Under the pieces are notes generated by a model. The model did not search any database, was not told where the DNA came from, and saw only the letters and a program-made list of their open reading frames with translations. This document shows positions 31,583-39,702 of a DNA stretch of 49,387 bases, one piece after another (the first letter of the stretch is position 1; each line of letters starts with the position of its first letter). The position numbers were made by a program, and so were the translations under genes. Source of the stretch: a virus. The stretch lies in the IMG/VR virus record IMGVR_UViG_3300009466_000005, positions 1 through 49,387 of that record; one strand, 5' to 3'.

Positions 31583-31990
31583 ATGAAAATTTGCACAAAA
31601 TGTAATAAATCTTTATCGGAAAATTGCTTTCATAAAAGAACATATTCTTCTGGTAATGTCGGGTATCAACACAAATGTAAAAAGTGTTCTAGTGCAGAAC
31701 GAAGGAAATATTACAAACCGCATGAATTTATGCGTAGAAAATTTAAACTTACAGAAGAACAATATGATGACTTAATGAAGAATGAGAACTGTCAGATATG
31801 TAATGTGGAACTAACAAAGAAGTGTATAGACCACTGCCACTCTACAAATAAGATACGAGGAGTTTTATGCAACAACTGCAATACCGCACTGGGTCTTGTG
31901 GGAGACAACATAAACATTCTCCAATCAATGATTGAGTATCTCGCTGCTACTGATGCAACTCCTGTTGCTCTTCCTGCACCTACAAAATAA
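31583..31990 (+). CDS. Endonuclease VII-like protein with D1-like C-terminus
   Basis: 135 residues. Zinc motif CTKCNKSLSENCFHK...HKCKKC, then the recombination endonuclease VII signature CIDHCHSTNKIRGVLCNNCN and ALGLVGDN. The last ~16 residues (LAATDATPVALPAPTK) copy the end of D1 ([17 protein letters not shown]). Free-standing endonucleases next to psbA are known in cyanophages (F-CphI of S-PM2). ATG 31583 is used; the TTG at 31562 lies in the leader. Confidence 0.82.
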   Translation: MKICTKCNKSLSENCFHKRTYSSGNVGYQHKCKKCSSAERRKYYKPHEFMRRKFKLTEEQYDDLMKNENCQICNVELTKKCIDHCHSTNKIRGVLCNNCNTALGLVGDNINILQSMIEYLAATDATPVALPAPTK

Positions 31991-31992
31991 TC

Positions 31993-32000
31993 AATAAATA
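31993..32000 (+). promoter_or_regulatory. Late promoter AATAAATA
   Basis: AATAAATA, 20 bases before the ATG at 32021. A weak hairpin AAGT...ACTT (32006-32020) ends at the start codon. Confidence 0.45.
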
Positions 32001-32020
32001 CCTACAAGTCGCAAGCACTT

Positions 32021-32389
32021 ATGGGACCTCTCCAGTCGCCTCAAGAATACTTGTTCAATCTTCACGCAACAAGCCAATCGGAAGCAAAAAGATTATGGAG
32101 AAAACAAATAAAAGAAAGTTGGGATCATAAATGTGCTTATTGTGGATCCGAAGATGATTTAACTTTAGATCATGTTGTACCACAATCAAAAGGTGGATTG
32201 GATATTACAAGAAACGTGGTGTGTTGTTGTAAATCCTGTAACCAATCCAAAGGTCATGATCACTGGAAGTTGTGGTATGTTCAGCAAGATTTTTATTGTG
32301 AAGAAAAATTTGATCTCATAGAAGAGTGGATGAAGCCACCTAGACCCACCAATCTGTATGCATATCGCCCAAGAAGAAATATCATATAA
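32021..32389 (+). CDS. HNH endonuclease
   Basis: 122 residues. Compact HNH domain: CAYCGSEDDLTLDHVVPQSK, GGLDITRNVVCCCKSCNQSKG, with both zinc Cys pairs and catalytic His. The N-terminus AKRLWRKQIKESW is a short helix. Second nuclease of the cluster behind psbA; probably a mobile element. Confidence 0.88.
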   Translation: MGPLQSPQEYLFNLHATSQSEAKRLWRKQIKESWDHKCAYCGSEDDLTLDHVVPQSKGGLDITRNVVCCCKSCNQSKGHDHWKLWYVQQDFYCEEKFDLIEEWMKPPRPTNLYAYRPRRNII

Positions 32390-32409
32390 TATTTGCCGCT
32401 GCCCCCCCC

Positions 32410-32438
32410 TTGACAACTCCCACAACCTATGCTATGAT
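32410..32438 (+). promoter_or_regulatory. Early promoter
   Basis: TTGACA (32410-32415), 17 bases, TATGAT (32433-32438), in the gap after the HNH gene. Confidence 0.8.
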
Positions 32439-32469
32439 ACTGGGGCAACCCAAGCATACTTCAATTTCC

Positions 32470-32661
32470 ATGAAAGACTATCAGAATCTAGTTGTTCTAC
32501 ACAATGGTGAATATTATAGGAAAAATGTCACCACTTCTAAAACTGCCGAGCAACAAGGAGAATTTCTTTGGAATACCACTCCTAATGTTTCAGTTGTTGA
32601 AATTCGTGAACATAATGATGACGAAAATTGGGGAGAAGATTATTACATCCGAAATCTATGA
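32470..32661 (+). CDS. Small protein, 63 aa, unknown
   Basis: MKDYQNLVVLHNGEYYRKNV..., a small alpha/beta protein ending DYYIRNL. ATG 32470 is used because the longer frame from 32410 begins in the promoter. Its stop overlaps the start of the next nuclease gene (ATGA). Confidence 0.65.
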   Translation: MKDYQNLVVLHNGEYYRKNVTTSKTAEQQGEFLWNTTPNVSVVEIREHNDDENWGEDYYIRNL

Positions 32662-33026
32662 GTGCTGAAATTTTTGATGAATTGATACTAAAAACATGTG
32701 TCTACTGTAGTGAAGAGAAAAGACTTTCTGACTTTCCTGGTCACCGTGGACACAAAGATCGTCATGATACTCGATGCAGAAAATGCATCAGTGAACAAAA
32801 CAAGTTGCGGTATCGCCTGAAAAAAACTGCACCACCAAAACCAGAAGTTTGTGATTTATGTGGAAACAAGCCACCACACAACAAAAAGATTGTTCTGGAT
32901 CATTGTCATGAGACTGGAAAATTTCGGGGATGGATTTGTGATCCATGTAATGTTGGATTAGGAAATCTTGGAGATAATCTTGGTGGCCTATATAAGGCAG
33001 TAGAGTACTTAAAAACAAGAAGTTAA
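32658..33026 (+). CDS. Recombination endonuclease VII-like protein
   Basis: 122 residues. Zinc motif CVYCSEEKRLSDFPG...CRKC, then VLDHCHETGKFRGWICDPCN and VGLGNLGDN, the core of T4 gp49 endonuclease VII (Holliday-junction resolvase). Shorter than T4 gp49 (157 aa), so it may be the functional resolvase or another free-standing relative. Coupled to the preceding gene and driven by the early promoter at 32410. Confidence 0.85.
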   Translation: MSAEIFDELILKTCVYCSEEKRLSDFPGHRGHKDRHDTRCRKCISEQNKLRYRLKKTAPPKPEVCDLCGNKPPHNKKIVLDHCHETGKFRGWICDPCNVGLGNLGDNLGGLYKAVEYLKTRS

Positions 33027-33029
33027 ATT

Positions 33030-33248
33030 ATGGAAGATCAAATTATTGATGTGGAATCAACTGAAGTAGTTGAAGAAGAAACAGTTCTAACTCCAGAACT
33101 TAGCTTAAATGAAGATAAAATTAAATCACATGCTGAGATGAGAAAAGATTTAGAACACTTAAATCAACTAAACAAAAAATTAAAAAAAATTAAACGCTAC
33201 ATGAAGAGTCCTATTTACACTGTAAGGCAAATGGATTCTAAATCTTGA
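33030..33248 (+). CDS. Small charged protein, unknown
   Basis: 72 residues: acidic first half (DVESTEVVEEETV), basic coiled-coil second half (LNQLNKKLKKIKRYMKSP). Follows the nuclease gene by 3 bases. Unknown. Confidence 0.6.
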   Translation: MEDQIIDVESTEVVEEETVLTPELSLNEDKIKSHAEMRKDLEHLNQLNKKLKKIKRYMKSPIYTVRQMDSKS

Positions 33249-33279
33249 TATATAATAAGTAACTTTTAGTTACTTTTTT

Positions 33280-33366
33280 GGAAGGTCAATCCGATTGGCG
33301 ACGGAACCGCTCTTGAAAAGCGTTGAGGTGTTAAAGCCCTTGGGAGTTCGACTCTCCCACCTTCCG
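33280..33366 (+). tRNA. tRNA-Ser (TGA)
   Basis: Class II: acceptor GGAAGGT/ACCTTCC, anticodon loop CTTGAAA (TGA), variable arm about 18 bases, T-arm GGGAG-TTCGACT-CTCCC. Far from the main tRNA cluster. Confidence 0.93.
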
Positions 33367-33383
33367 CTGTCCGTTATTACTTT

Positions 33384-33539
33384 ATGGATGAAAACTTTTA
33401 CAAAGAATTTTGTGAACGGATTCAACACAGCATACAAATTTCTGTCAAGCATGGGCATAACGAGTATGCACTTGGGTTGAAAAAATCAATTATGATTATT
33501 AATGATTTGAAACAAAAGTATCAAGATGAGACTAAATAG
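33384..33539 (+). CDS. Small protein, 51 aa, unknown
   Basis: MDENFYKEFCERIQHSIQIS..., helical. Starts 18 bases after tRNA-Ser. The stop lies in CTAAATA (33532-33538), a possible late box for the next gene. Confidence 0.55.
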   Translation: MDENFYKEFCERIQHSIQISVKHGHNEYALGLKKSIMIINDLKQKYQDETK

Positions 33540-33563
33540 TATCACTTTACCCCCGAGATTAAT

Positions 33564-33764
33564 ATGAAACAGTGTCCTGCCTGTGGAGTAATTATTGATG
33601 GGGATCTTGCTAAGTTTTCATTTGGAAAACCTGGAGATCTAAATTACTTGGCACAACGAGTATGTCAATATCGTAAAGTAGACTCCCCATGTATTAATCC
33701 ATGTTATGATACTGAACGTGATTATCCACCAGGATACGATGAATTACAACTACCATTTAACTAA
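33564..33764 (+). CDS. Small Cys-rich protein, unknown
   Basis: 66 residues. CPAC near the N-terminus and CQYRKVDSPCINPCYD later suggest zinc binding. It ends with a YPPGYDEL-type tail. Function unknown. Confidence 0.6.
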   Translation: MKQCPACGVIIDGDLAKFSFGKPGDLNYLAQRVCQYRKVDSPCINPCYDTERDYPPGYDELQLPFN

Positions 33765-33766
33765 TT

Positions 33767-33952
33767 ATGAACACTGAAACAGAAGAACTTCAAATTGAAT
33801 TGGATGATGAGACTGCTGCAATTGCAGAAGCACTTGCCAAAGAAAAAGGTGTTTCTGTAGAAGATTTATTACAGCAACTTCTTTCTGATGCAATTGAAAG
33901 TGGGTATTTTGATGCTCCAGAAAATGTAACTACGGATGATCCGCTGGTATAA
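33767..33952 (+). CDS. Small acidic helical protein, unknown
   Basis: 61 residues, LQIELDDETAAIAEALAKEK..., similar in layout to ribbon-helix-helix (CopG-like) proteins, but too acidic to be sure of DNA binding. Overlaps the next start (TAATG). Confidence 0.6.
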   Translation: MNTETEELQIELDDETAAIAEALAKEKGVSVEDLLQQLLSDAIESGYFDAPENVTTDDPLV

Positions 33953-34107
33953 TGCAGTTATACTTTATTTTATTTGCAATGGTGTTTACTTATGTTTGTG
34001 TGAGTGATCCAAATGTTTTGGATTGGATAAACATTAAAGTAAATCATTTATGGGTAGATTTGCAACTGAGGTATATTAGATTTAAGTGGATGTTTAAAAA
34101 ATTTTAG
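33952..34107 (+). CDS. Small membrane protein, 51 aa
   Basis: MQLYFILFAMVFTYVCVSDP...: one N-terminal membrane helix, then a basic aromatic tail (RYIRFKWMFKKF). Coupled to the previous gene by TAATG; a terminator follows 6 bases later. Confidence 0.55.
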   Translation: MQLYFILFAMVFTYVCVSDPNVLDWINIKVNHLWVDLQLRYIRFKWMFKKF

Positions 34108-34113
34108 TTCGCA

Positions 34114-34149
34114 GGGGGTCTTGACAGACCCCCTTTTTTCTGCTATGAT
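34114..34149 (+). terminator. Terminator whose loop is the -35 of the next promoter
   Basis: GGGGGTC (34114-34120), loop exactly TTGACA (34121-34126), GACCCCC (34127-34133), six T (34134-34139), then TATGAT (34144-34149), giving a 17-base -35/-10 spacing for the glutaredoxin gene at 34173. Confidence 0.88.
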
Positions 34150-34172
34150 ATGGGAGCAATTCGACAACGGCT

Positions 34173-34409
34173 ATGCAGGTTACGATTTACAGTAAAGATA
34201 ATTGCTCCTATTGTGAGAAAATTAAAACAATATTCAAATTGATTGATATGAATTTTGTTGAATACAAACTCGATGATAATTTTACTAAGGAAAACTTTAT
34301 TGCTGAATTTGGAGAGAACTCTACATTCCCACGAGTGTTGATTGATGGTAAATTAATTGGAGGATCTTCCGAAACTATTGCTTACCTGAAGGAGCAGAAT
34401 CTACTATGA
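34173..34409 (+). CDS. Glutaredoxin
   Basis: 78 residues. Thioredoxin fold with active site CSYC at 11-14 and the cis-Pro segment STFPRVLIDGKLIGG. Glutaredoxins re-reduce ribonucleotide reductase; the phage also encodes NrdA/NrdB, so this is the likely partner. Driven by the early promoter in the terminator just upstream. Overlaps the next start (ATGA). Confidence 0.93.
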   Translation: MQVTIYSKDNCSYCEKIKTIFKLIDMNFVEYKLDDNFTKENFIAEFGENSTFPRVLIDGKLIGGSSETIAYLKEQNLL

Positions 34410-35107
34410 GTGAAATCGCAGCTTTCATTGATACAGTAATTGACAACTTTGTTGTTACTCGTAAAAAGCCCAAAGCTAATTTTATCCAGTTTTTAAGATC
34501 TCAAGATGTTGATCGTAGAACTATTAATGATTTTGTAGAAAACAAAATTCATTTTGTGACTGAACAAATTGATGAGTTAACACTTGCACTAGATGGTGAA
34601 GATCCAGTAGTAAAGGAAGGGTATTCCAACTTTCGTCGCCCAGAACTCAGAGATTTTAAAGAACTTTTAGATCAAATTATAGACGACATTTACGAGTATA
34701 AAAATGCCAAAAAGATTACTCGCAAAAAGAAAAAGGTCACTCCAGAAAAACTAGTACGATTTGTTACTTTGTATGATAAAGAATTAGTTCTAGATGGCAC
34801 CACATATAAACCACGTCCAGCTACAGAAATTATAGGTGCTAAACATATCTTCCTATACAATGTAGAAAAACGTGAGCTATGTTACTATACTGGAAGGTCT
34901 TTATCAGTTCGTCGTACTGTGGTTGATGGATATGATCCAGATAAATCTTGGATCCGAACTCTAAGAAAACCAGAACAATTTTTGTCTGAGGTAATTGCAT
35001 CTACTAAATTCAATGTGGAAAGCATTGGTAGTCACCTGACAACTAAACCAAAACCTGCCTCTGGTAGAATGAGTGCAAAACACATTCTAATCAAAGTTAT
35101 TACATGA
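34406..35107 (+). CDS. Conserved phage protein of unknown function
   Basis: 233 residues: helical N-terminal half, a basic linker (KKITRKKKKVTPEK), then a beta-rich C-terminal half. No domain recognised. Coupled to glutaredoxin upstream and to a 52-residue gene downstream (both ATGA). Confidence 0.72.
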   Translation: MSEIAAFIDTVIDNFVVTRKKPKANFIQFLRSQDVDRRTINDFVENKIHFVTEQIDELTLALDGEDPVVKEGYSNFRRPELRDFKELLDQIIDDIYEYKNAKKITRKKKKVTPEKLVRFVTLYDKELVLDGTTYKPRPATEIIGAKHIFLYNVEKRELCYYTGRSLSVRRTVVDGYDPDKSWIRTLRKPEQFLSEVIASTKFNVESIGSHLTTKPKPASGRMSAKHILIKVIT

Positions 35108-35262
35108 CAGAAAAGTTACTAAATAAAAATGTAAGAGCAATGATAAGTGGGAGGAAAAAAGACTTGCAAAAGCCTGACTTCCACTTCGATAAACTAGTTT
35201 CCATATTTAAAAGGAACTACAGAGTGGAAGTCAAAATCTTTATAGAAGATATACAAGACTAA
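35104..35262 (+). CDS. Small basic protein, 52 aa, unknown
   Basis: MTEKLLNKNVRAMISGRKKD..., basic, ending EVKIFIEDIQD. Starts on the ATGA overlap with the previous stop, which supports it being real. Confidence 0.6.
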   Translation: MTEKLLNKNVRAMISGRKKDLQKPDFHFDKLVSIFKRNYRVEVKIFIEDIQD

Positions 35263-35282
35263 CACTCAAAGGGAAGAGAACC

Positions 35283-35513
35283 ATGACAAATCTATTACTT
35301 TTGCTCACTGTATTTGCAGTAGGCTTTGTTCTAATAGGATTATCATTTTTAGTTGGTATGGTTTTTGGATGGTTCGCAAATGAATATTTTAATCCAATTT
35401 CCAATCATGCATCTGGTCATCCAGAAATGTATGATGAAAATGGAAACTATATTACCGAAGAATTGATTGCTGTACGTTTTGAAGACGAGGAAGACGAAGA
35501 CGAAGAGGATTAA
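35283..35513 (+). CDS. Small membrane protein with acidic tail
   Basis: 76 residues. A hydrophobic N-terminal region of about 30 residues (LLLLLTVFAVGFVLIGLSFL) is followed by a soluble part ending in a run of Asp/Glu. Ribosome site GGGAAGAG upstream. Unknown role. Confidence 0.65.
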   Translation: MTNLLLLLTVFAVGFVLIGLSFLVGMVFGWFANEYFNPISNHASGHPEMYDENGNYITEELIAVRFEDEEDEDEED

Positions 35514-35516
35514 TTT

Positions 35517-36398
35517 ATGATACTGGTCGATATGAATCAGTGCATGATTAGTAATTTGATGATGCAAACCAGAATCAGTGACGGGCTAGATGAAAATATG
35601 GTTCGTCACATGGTTCTCACATCTCTCAAATCATACAAAAAGAAATTTCATGCCGAGTATGGCAATCTAGTTCTTTGTTACGATAGCAAACACTATTGGA
35701 GAAAGGAGTACTTCCCATACTATAAACAAAATAGAAAAAAAGACAGAGAAAAATCATCATTTGATTGGAGTCAAATTTTTGATATTCTCAATAAAATACG
35801 TGATGAAATTCGTGACAATTTTCCATACGTTGTTATGGAAGTGTATGGAGCAGAAGCTGACGATATAATTGCAGCATTATCTAAATTTGTTTCCATACAA
35901 AATATTCAAAAACAAAAGCAAAATCTATCTCCTGAAAAAGTTTTAATTCTATCTGGAGACAAGGACTTTATTCAATTACTAAAGTATCCTTGTGTATCTC
36001 AGTACAACCCAACCCAAAAGAAGTATGTCAACGGTGACATAAATCCAAAACTTTACATCAAAGAACATGTAATCAAGGGAGATAGGTCTGATGGCATTCC
36101 TAACTTTTTATCTGCTTCTGATACTTTTGTCACTGGTAAAAGACAAAAACCAATTAGTAAGAAGAATATTGCTAAATGGATTCATTCCGAACCAGAGGCA
36201 TATTGCACTGAAGAACAATTATCGAACTACCATCGAAATTTAAAATTAATTGATCTCACAAAAATACCATCTGAAATAGAGGATAAAATTATTGCTGAAT
36301 TTAATCTGTTAAATAGTAGTAAACTTAACAAGGTTTCGATGAATTATTTCATTGAAAATAGACTAGTCTCATTATTAAATGAATTGGAGGATTTTTAA
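35517..36398 (+). CDS. rnh: Ribonuclease H (T4 Rnh-type 5'-3' exonuclease)
   Basis: 293 residues; removes RNA primers from Okazaki fragments. FEN1-like acidic residues are seen in ILVDMNQCMIS, LVLCYDSKHYWRK, EVYGAEADDIIAA and LILSGDKDF. Close to T4 RNase H in length. First gene of a replication/late-control block (rnh...33-59-32), as in T4. Confidence 0.92.
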   Translation: MILVDMNQCMISNLMMQTRISDGLDENMVRHMVLTSLKSYKKKFHAEYGNLVLCYDSKHYWRKEYFPYYKQNRKKDREKSSFDWSQIFDILNKIRDEIRDNFPYVVMEVYGAEADDIIAALSKFVSIQNIQKQKQNLSPEKVLILSGDKDFIQLLKYPCVSQYNPTQKKYVNGDINPKLYIKEHVIKGDRSDGIPNFLSASDTFVTGKRQKPISKKNIAKWIHSEPEAYCTEEQLSNYHRNLKLIDLTKIPSEIEDKIIAEFNLLNSSKLNKVSMNYFIENRLVSLLNELEDF

Positions 36399-36401
36399 CT
36401 C

Positions 36402-36854
36402 ATGGCTGAACTACCAGTAGAAAGACTTTTGCTTTCTGAAGTATTGCAAAAAGTTTCCAACGCAAAAACAAAAAAAGAAAAGATTGACTTACTGCACAAG
36501 TATAAGACCGCAGCACTGCAATCAATTCTAATTTGGAATTTCGATGAGAGTGTAATTAGTCTTCTCCCCGAAGGAGATGTTCCATATACTCCAAACGAAG
36601 CTCCAGTAGATACAGAGCATACTCGTCTACTTCACCAATACAGAATCCTATACAATTTTGTGAAGGGTGGTAATGACGGTCTCGCAAATAACAAGCGAGA
36701 GACTATGTTCATTCAGTTACTAGAAGGACTTCATCAAGATGAAGCAAAAGTGCTTTGTATGGTGAAGGACAAAACTCTAGGTAAAAAATACAAGATTACC
36801 AGGGCATGTGTAGAAGAAGCATATCCTGAAATCAAGTGGGGAAATAGGTCGTGA
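36402..36854 (+). CDS. Conserved phage protein of unknown function
   Basis: 150 residues, helical, ending VCVEEAYPEIKWGNRS-like. Conserved-looking and positioned between rnh and thyX. I cannot assign a function; its place near gp33/gp59/gp32 hints at a DNA-metabolism role. Confidence 0.7.
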   Translation: MAELPVERLLLSEVLQKVSNAKTKKEKIDLLHKYKTAALQSILIWNFDESVISLLPEGDVPYTPNEAPVDTEHTRLLHQYRILYNFVKGGNDGLANNKRETMFIQLLEGLHQDEAKVLCMVKDKTLGKKYKITRACVEEAYPEIKWGNRS

Positions 36855-36855
36855 C

Positions 36856-37113
36856 ATGTGTAAAGTTGTACATCAAGACTGTAGTAAAGAACTAGCAAAA
36901 GATAAGTCTTTGCCGCTGAACTCCTACCTTGTAACCTATGCGGTTGACAACCAGGAGAAATATGATATAGTAGTGTGTAACAAGCGGGCTCAGATCTTCG
37001 ACATGTACTGGGATCAGTATCGGGAAGGTCTGAAAAACATTTGTTGGACAGATGGAAAAGTAAACCCCAAGCTATGGGGAGTTGAACCAAAGCAACCCAA
37101 AAAGAAAAAGTAA
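36856..37113 (+). CDS. Small conserved protein, unknown
   Basis: 85 residues, four Cys, basic tail KQPKKKK. Contains within it TTGACA (36944-36949), 16 bases, TATAGT, a possible internal early promoter for thyX. Confidence 0.65.
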   Translation: MCKVVHQDCSKELAKDKSLPLNSYLVTYAVDNQEKYDIVVCNKRAQIFDMYWDQYREGLKNICWTDGKVNPKLWGVEPKQPKKKK

Positions 37114-37115
37114 TT

Positions 37116-37778
37116 ATGAGCCAAGTTTATTTGATTTCATTGAGTCAAGGTGCAGGAAAACTGGAAGGCAAGAATGCACAAGAAGTAATCACTTATACTG
37201 CTAGGGTAAGTAATCCAGCCAATCAAGAAAATTTTGATACTGCTGCTGGTCTCCTTAAATATTGTATTCGTGAAGGTCATTGGTCTATTTTTGAACAAGC
37301 AGATATGACTCTGGAGATTAATACTACTAGAGGAATTGCAGCTCAGATACTTCGACATAGGAGCTTTACATTTCAGGAATTTTCACAACGGTATGCAGAT
37401 ACCAAGCTTCTTTCCGATAAACCACTAATTCCAGATCTTCGCAGACAAGACAGCAAGAATCGTCAAAACTCTATTGATGATTTCGGTATTTATGTTAAAC
37501 TCAAGATGCAAGGAGAAATCCAAGAACATTTTGAGAAGAGTCAGCAACTTTATAACAGATTACTTGATCAGGGCGTTGCCAAGGAATGTGCAAGGTTTGT
37601 GCTTCCACTAGCAACACCCACAAGGATCTACATGAAAGGTTCTGCAAGGTCATGGATTCATTACATTAATCTTCGTGAAAAGAATGGAACTCAACAAGAG
37701 CATATGGACATTGCAAAAGAATGTAAAGAAGTATTCAAGACTGCATTTCCAGATGTAGCAACTGCACTAGAATGGTAA
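37116..37778 (+). CDS. thyX: Flavin-dependent thymidylate synthase ThyX
   Basis: 220 residues. The ThyX signature RHR-x7-S is present (R80-R82, S90) within RHRSFTFQEFSQR. ThyX makes dTMP using FAD, methylene-folate and NADPH. The later segment ARFVLPLATPTRIYMKGSAR matches the dUMP-binding side. Supplies thymidine with NrdA/NrdB. Confidence 0.95.
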   Translation: MSQVYLISLSQGAGKLEGKNAQEVITYTARVSNPANQENFDTAAGLLKYCIREGHWSIFEQADMTLEINTTRGIAAQILRHRSFTFQEFSQRYADTKLLSDKPLIPDLRRQDSKNRQNSIDDFGIYVKLKMQGEIQEHFEKSQQLYNRLLDQGVAKECARFVLPLATPTRIYMKGSARSWIHYINLREKNGTQQEHMDIAKECKEVFKTAFPDVATALEW

Positions 37779-37794
37779 TTAAGTTTAGTATATT

Positions 37795-37808
37795 GGAGGT
37801 ATAAATTG
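37795..37808 (+). promoter_or_regulatory. Strong ribosome site selecting a TTG start
   Basis: GGAGGT (37795-37800) five bases before TTG 37806. No suitable ATG is in frame nearby. Confidence 0.6.
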
Positions 37809-38039
37809 CCAACGTATAAATTCCGAGACAATAACACTGGTGAGATTTTTGAGAAATGGATGTACATGGCGGATAGAGAACCGTATCTGAAAGAGAATCC
37901 TCATATCACACAGGTTCCTACTGGAATGTCTTCTATTAGTGAAGTTGGGGACTGGAAAAATTCTAAAGTTCCTGGCTCATTCAAAGACGTTCTAGGTCGC
38001 ATTAAAAAATCCTATCCAAATTCCACTTTTGAAGTATGA
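37806..38039 (+). CDS. Small FmdB-like protein, TTG start
   Basis: 77 residues. The N-terminus MPTYKFRDNNTGEIFE matches the beginning of FmdB-type regulatory/zinc-ribbon proteins (MPTYEY...) but the cysteines are missing. The TTG start is supported by the strong ribosome site and by this match. Overlaps phoH (ATGA). Confidence 0.7.
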   Translation: MPTYKFRDNNTGEIFEKWMYMADREPYLKENPHITQVPTGMSSISEVGDWKNSKVPGSFKDVLGRIKKSYPNSTFEV

Positions 38040-38791
38040 CAAGTTCCCGTAGAAAGAAGTCCGAATCATCATTTGCAGATATGTCTGCTAGAAAAATGAA
38101 GCGTAGAAAGCCTATTGATAGTGAGCACATGGTTGATATTCAACCATTGACTCCAGCACAAGAAAAAGTTTTTGAAGAGTATTCAAAAGAAAAAAATCTA
38201 TTCTTGTATGGAGCAGCGGGAACAGGTAAAACTTTTATCAGTTTATATCTTGCACTCAAAGATGTACTGAATGATAAGACTCCATATGAAAAAGTTTATA
38301 TGGTTCGTTCTCTAGTTTCCACTAGGGAGATTGGTTTTCTTCCTGGAGATCATGAAGATAAGTCTTCACTGTACCAAATTCCATACAAGAATATGGTAAA
38401 GTATATGTTTGAGATGCCAGATGATGCTTCCTTTGAAGCTCTATATGGTAATCTAAAAGGCCAAGGAACAGTTAGTTTCTGGAGTACATCATTCATTAGA
38501 GGCACAACCTTAGATGATTGTATCATCATTGTGGATGAAAGTCAGAACCTAAACTTCCATGAATTAGATTCTATTATCACTCGTGTTGGACAGAATTCTA
38601 AAATTATTTTCTGCGGTGATGTTCAACAAACTGATCTACTCAAAACCAATGAACGAAATGGTATTCTTAATTTTATGAGCATTCTTCAAACCATGGAAGA
38701 GTTTTCTATGGTAGAATTTGGAATTGAAGATATTGTTCGTTCTGGTTTGATCAGAAGTTATCTAATTAGTAAACTGAATTTGGGTTTTTGA
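38036..38791 (+). CDS. phoH: PhoH-like ATPase
   Basis: 251 residues. Walker A GAAGTGKTF (about 59-67), Walker B-like CIIIVDESQN, and IIFCGDVQQTD: the PhoH family of P-loop ATPases common in marine phages. Linked by name to phosphate starvation, but its true role (possibly RNA metabolism) is unclear. Confidence 0.93.
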   Translation: MTSSRRKKSESSFADMSARKMKRRKPIDSEHMVDIQPLTPAQEKVFEEYSKEKNLFLYGAAGTGKTFISLYLALKDVLNDKTPYEKVYMVRSLVSTREIGFLPGDHEDKSSLYQIPYKNMVKYMFEMPDDASFEALYGNLKGQGTVSFWSTSFIRGTTLDDCIIIVDESQNLNFHELDSIITRVGQNSKIIFCGDVQQTDLLKTNERNGILNFMSILQTMEEFSMVEFGIEDIVRSGLIRSYLISKLNLGF

Positions 38792-38792
38792 T

Positions 38793-39461
38793 GTGTTCAT
38801 ACATTTAAATAATGCTCCACTGATTGATCTAGAAGCAGCAACAACCGATAAAGGAAGGTTTTATGTTACCCCAGAAGGAAACAAATATCCTTCCGTTACA
38901 ACTGTCATTGGTGCCAAATCAAAGGAATCAATTTTAAAGTGGAGGAAACGTGTAGGTGAAGCAGAAGCAAATCGAATTTCTTCTAGAGCAGCATCCAGGG
39001 GAACAAATCTTCATCTAATGAATGAAGATTACCTAAATAATATATTCAATGAAGAGAAGTATAAAGACAAAGTACTTCCTCTATTCATGTTTAAGCACTT
39101 GAAACCCTTCCTGAACAAAATCAATAATATCCATGTCCTAGAAGGTGCTTTATATAGCGACAAATTAAAACTTGCTGGAAGAGTTGATTGTATTGCAGAA
39201 TATGAAAATGAGCTGGCAATTATAGACTTCAAATCTTCCACCGAACCAAAGAAACGAGACTGGATTGAAAATTACATTGCACAGGAATGTGCATATGCAA
39301 TGATGTATTATGAACGTACTGGAATCAAAGTAAAGAAACTCGTCACGTTAATCGCCTGTGAAGATGGAGAAATTCAAGTCTTCCAGGAGTACGACATCAT
39401 GAAATACATGAAAGTACTAATGGAATACATCAAAGCCTATGAAGAACAACGAACTAGATGA
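38793..39461 (+). CDS. PD-(D/E)XK exonuclease (RecB-like), GTG start
   Basis: 222 residues. GRVDCIAEYENELAIIDFKSS gives the D...DxK catalytic set; SRAASRGTNLH and YIAQECAYAMMY match motifs of RecB/Cas4/MGME1-like exonucleases. Starts at GTG 38793, one base after the phoH stop; no ATG is in frame nearby. Probably DNA processing or repair. Confidence 0.8.
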   Translation: MFIHLNNAPLIDLEAATTDKGRFYVTPEGNKYPSVTTVIGAKSKESILKWRKRVGEAEANRISSRAASRGTNLHLMNEDYLNNIFNEEKYKDKVLPLFMFKHLKPFLNKINNIHVLEGALYSDKLKLAGRVDCIAEYENELAIIDFKSSTEPKKRDWIENYIAQECAYAMMYYERTGIKVKKLVTLIACEDGEIQVFQEYDIMKYMKVLMEYIKAYEEQRTR

Positions 39462-39702
39462 ATTATTTGAAGACAAATTTATGACAGCATCCAAATTTTC
39501 CATGGAAGTAGAAGAGATCGTTAAGTCTAACCAAGGCGGTCTCAACTACATTGATGCAGTATTAGTATACTGCGAAGAGAACGAAATTGAATTAGAGAAT
39601 GTTTCTAAACTAATCTCAAAACCCTTGAAGGAAAAACTTAAGGTTGATGCTCAGCGTATGAACTTTATGAAACGAACTTCTCGTGCAAGACTTCCTCTAT
39701 GA
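39439..39702 (+). CDS. 33: Late-transcription co-activator gp33
   Basis: 87 residues. MTASKFSMEVEEIVK...LNYIDAVLVYCEENEIELE and SKLISKPLKEKLKVDA are typical of cyanophage gp33, which bridges RNA polymerase and the sliding clamp at late promoters. Position before gp59 and gp32 is as in T4. Starts inside the previous gene; ATG 39481 is an alternative. Confidence 0.85.
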   Translation: MKNNELDELFEDKFMTASKFSMEVEEIVKSNQGGLNYIDAVLVYCEENEIELENVSKLISKPLKEKLKVDAQRMNFMKRTSRARLPL

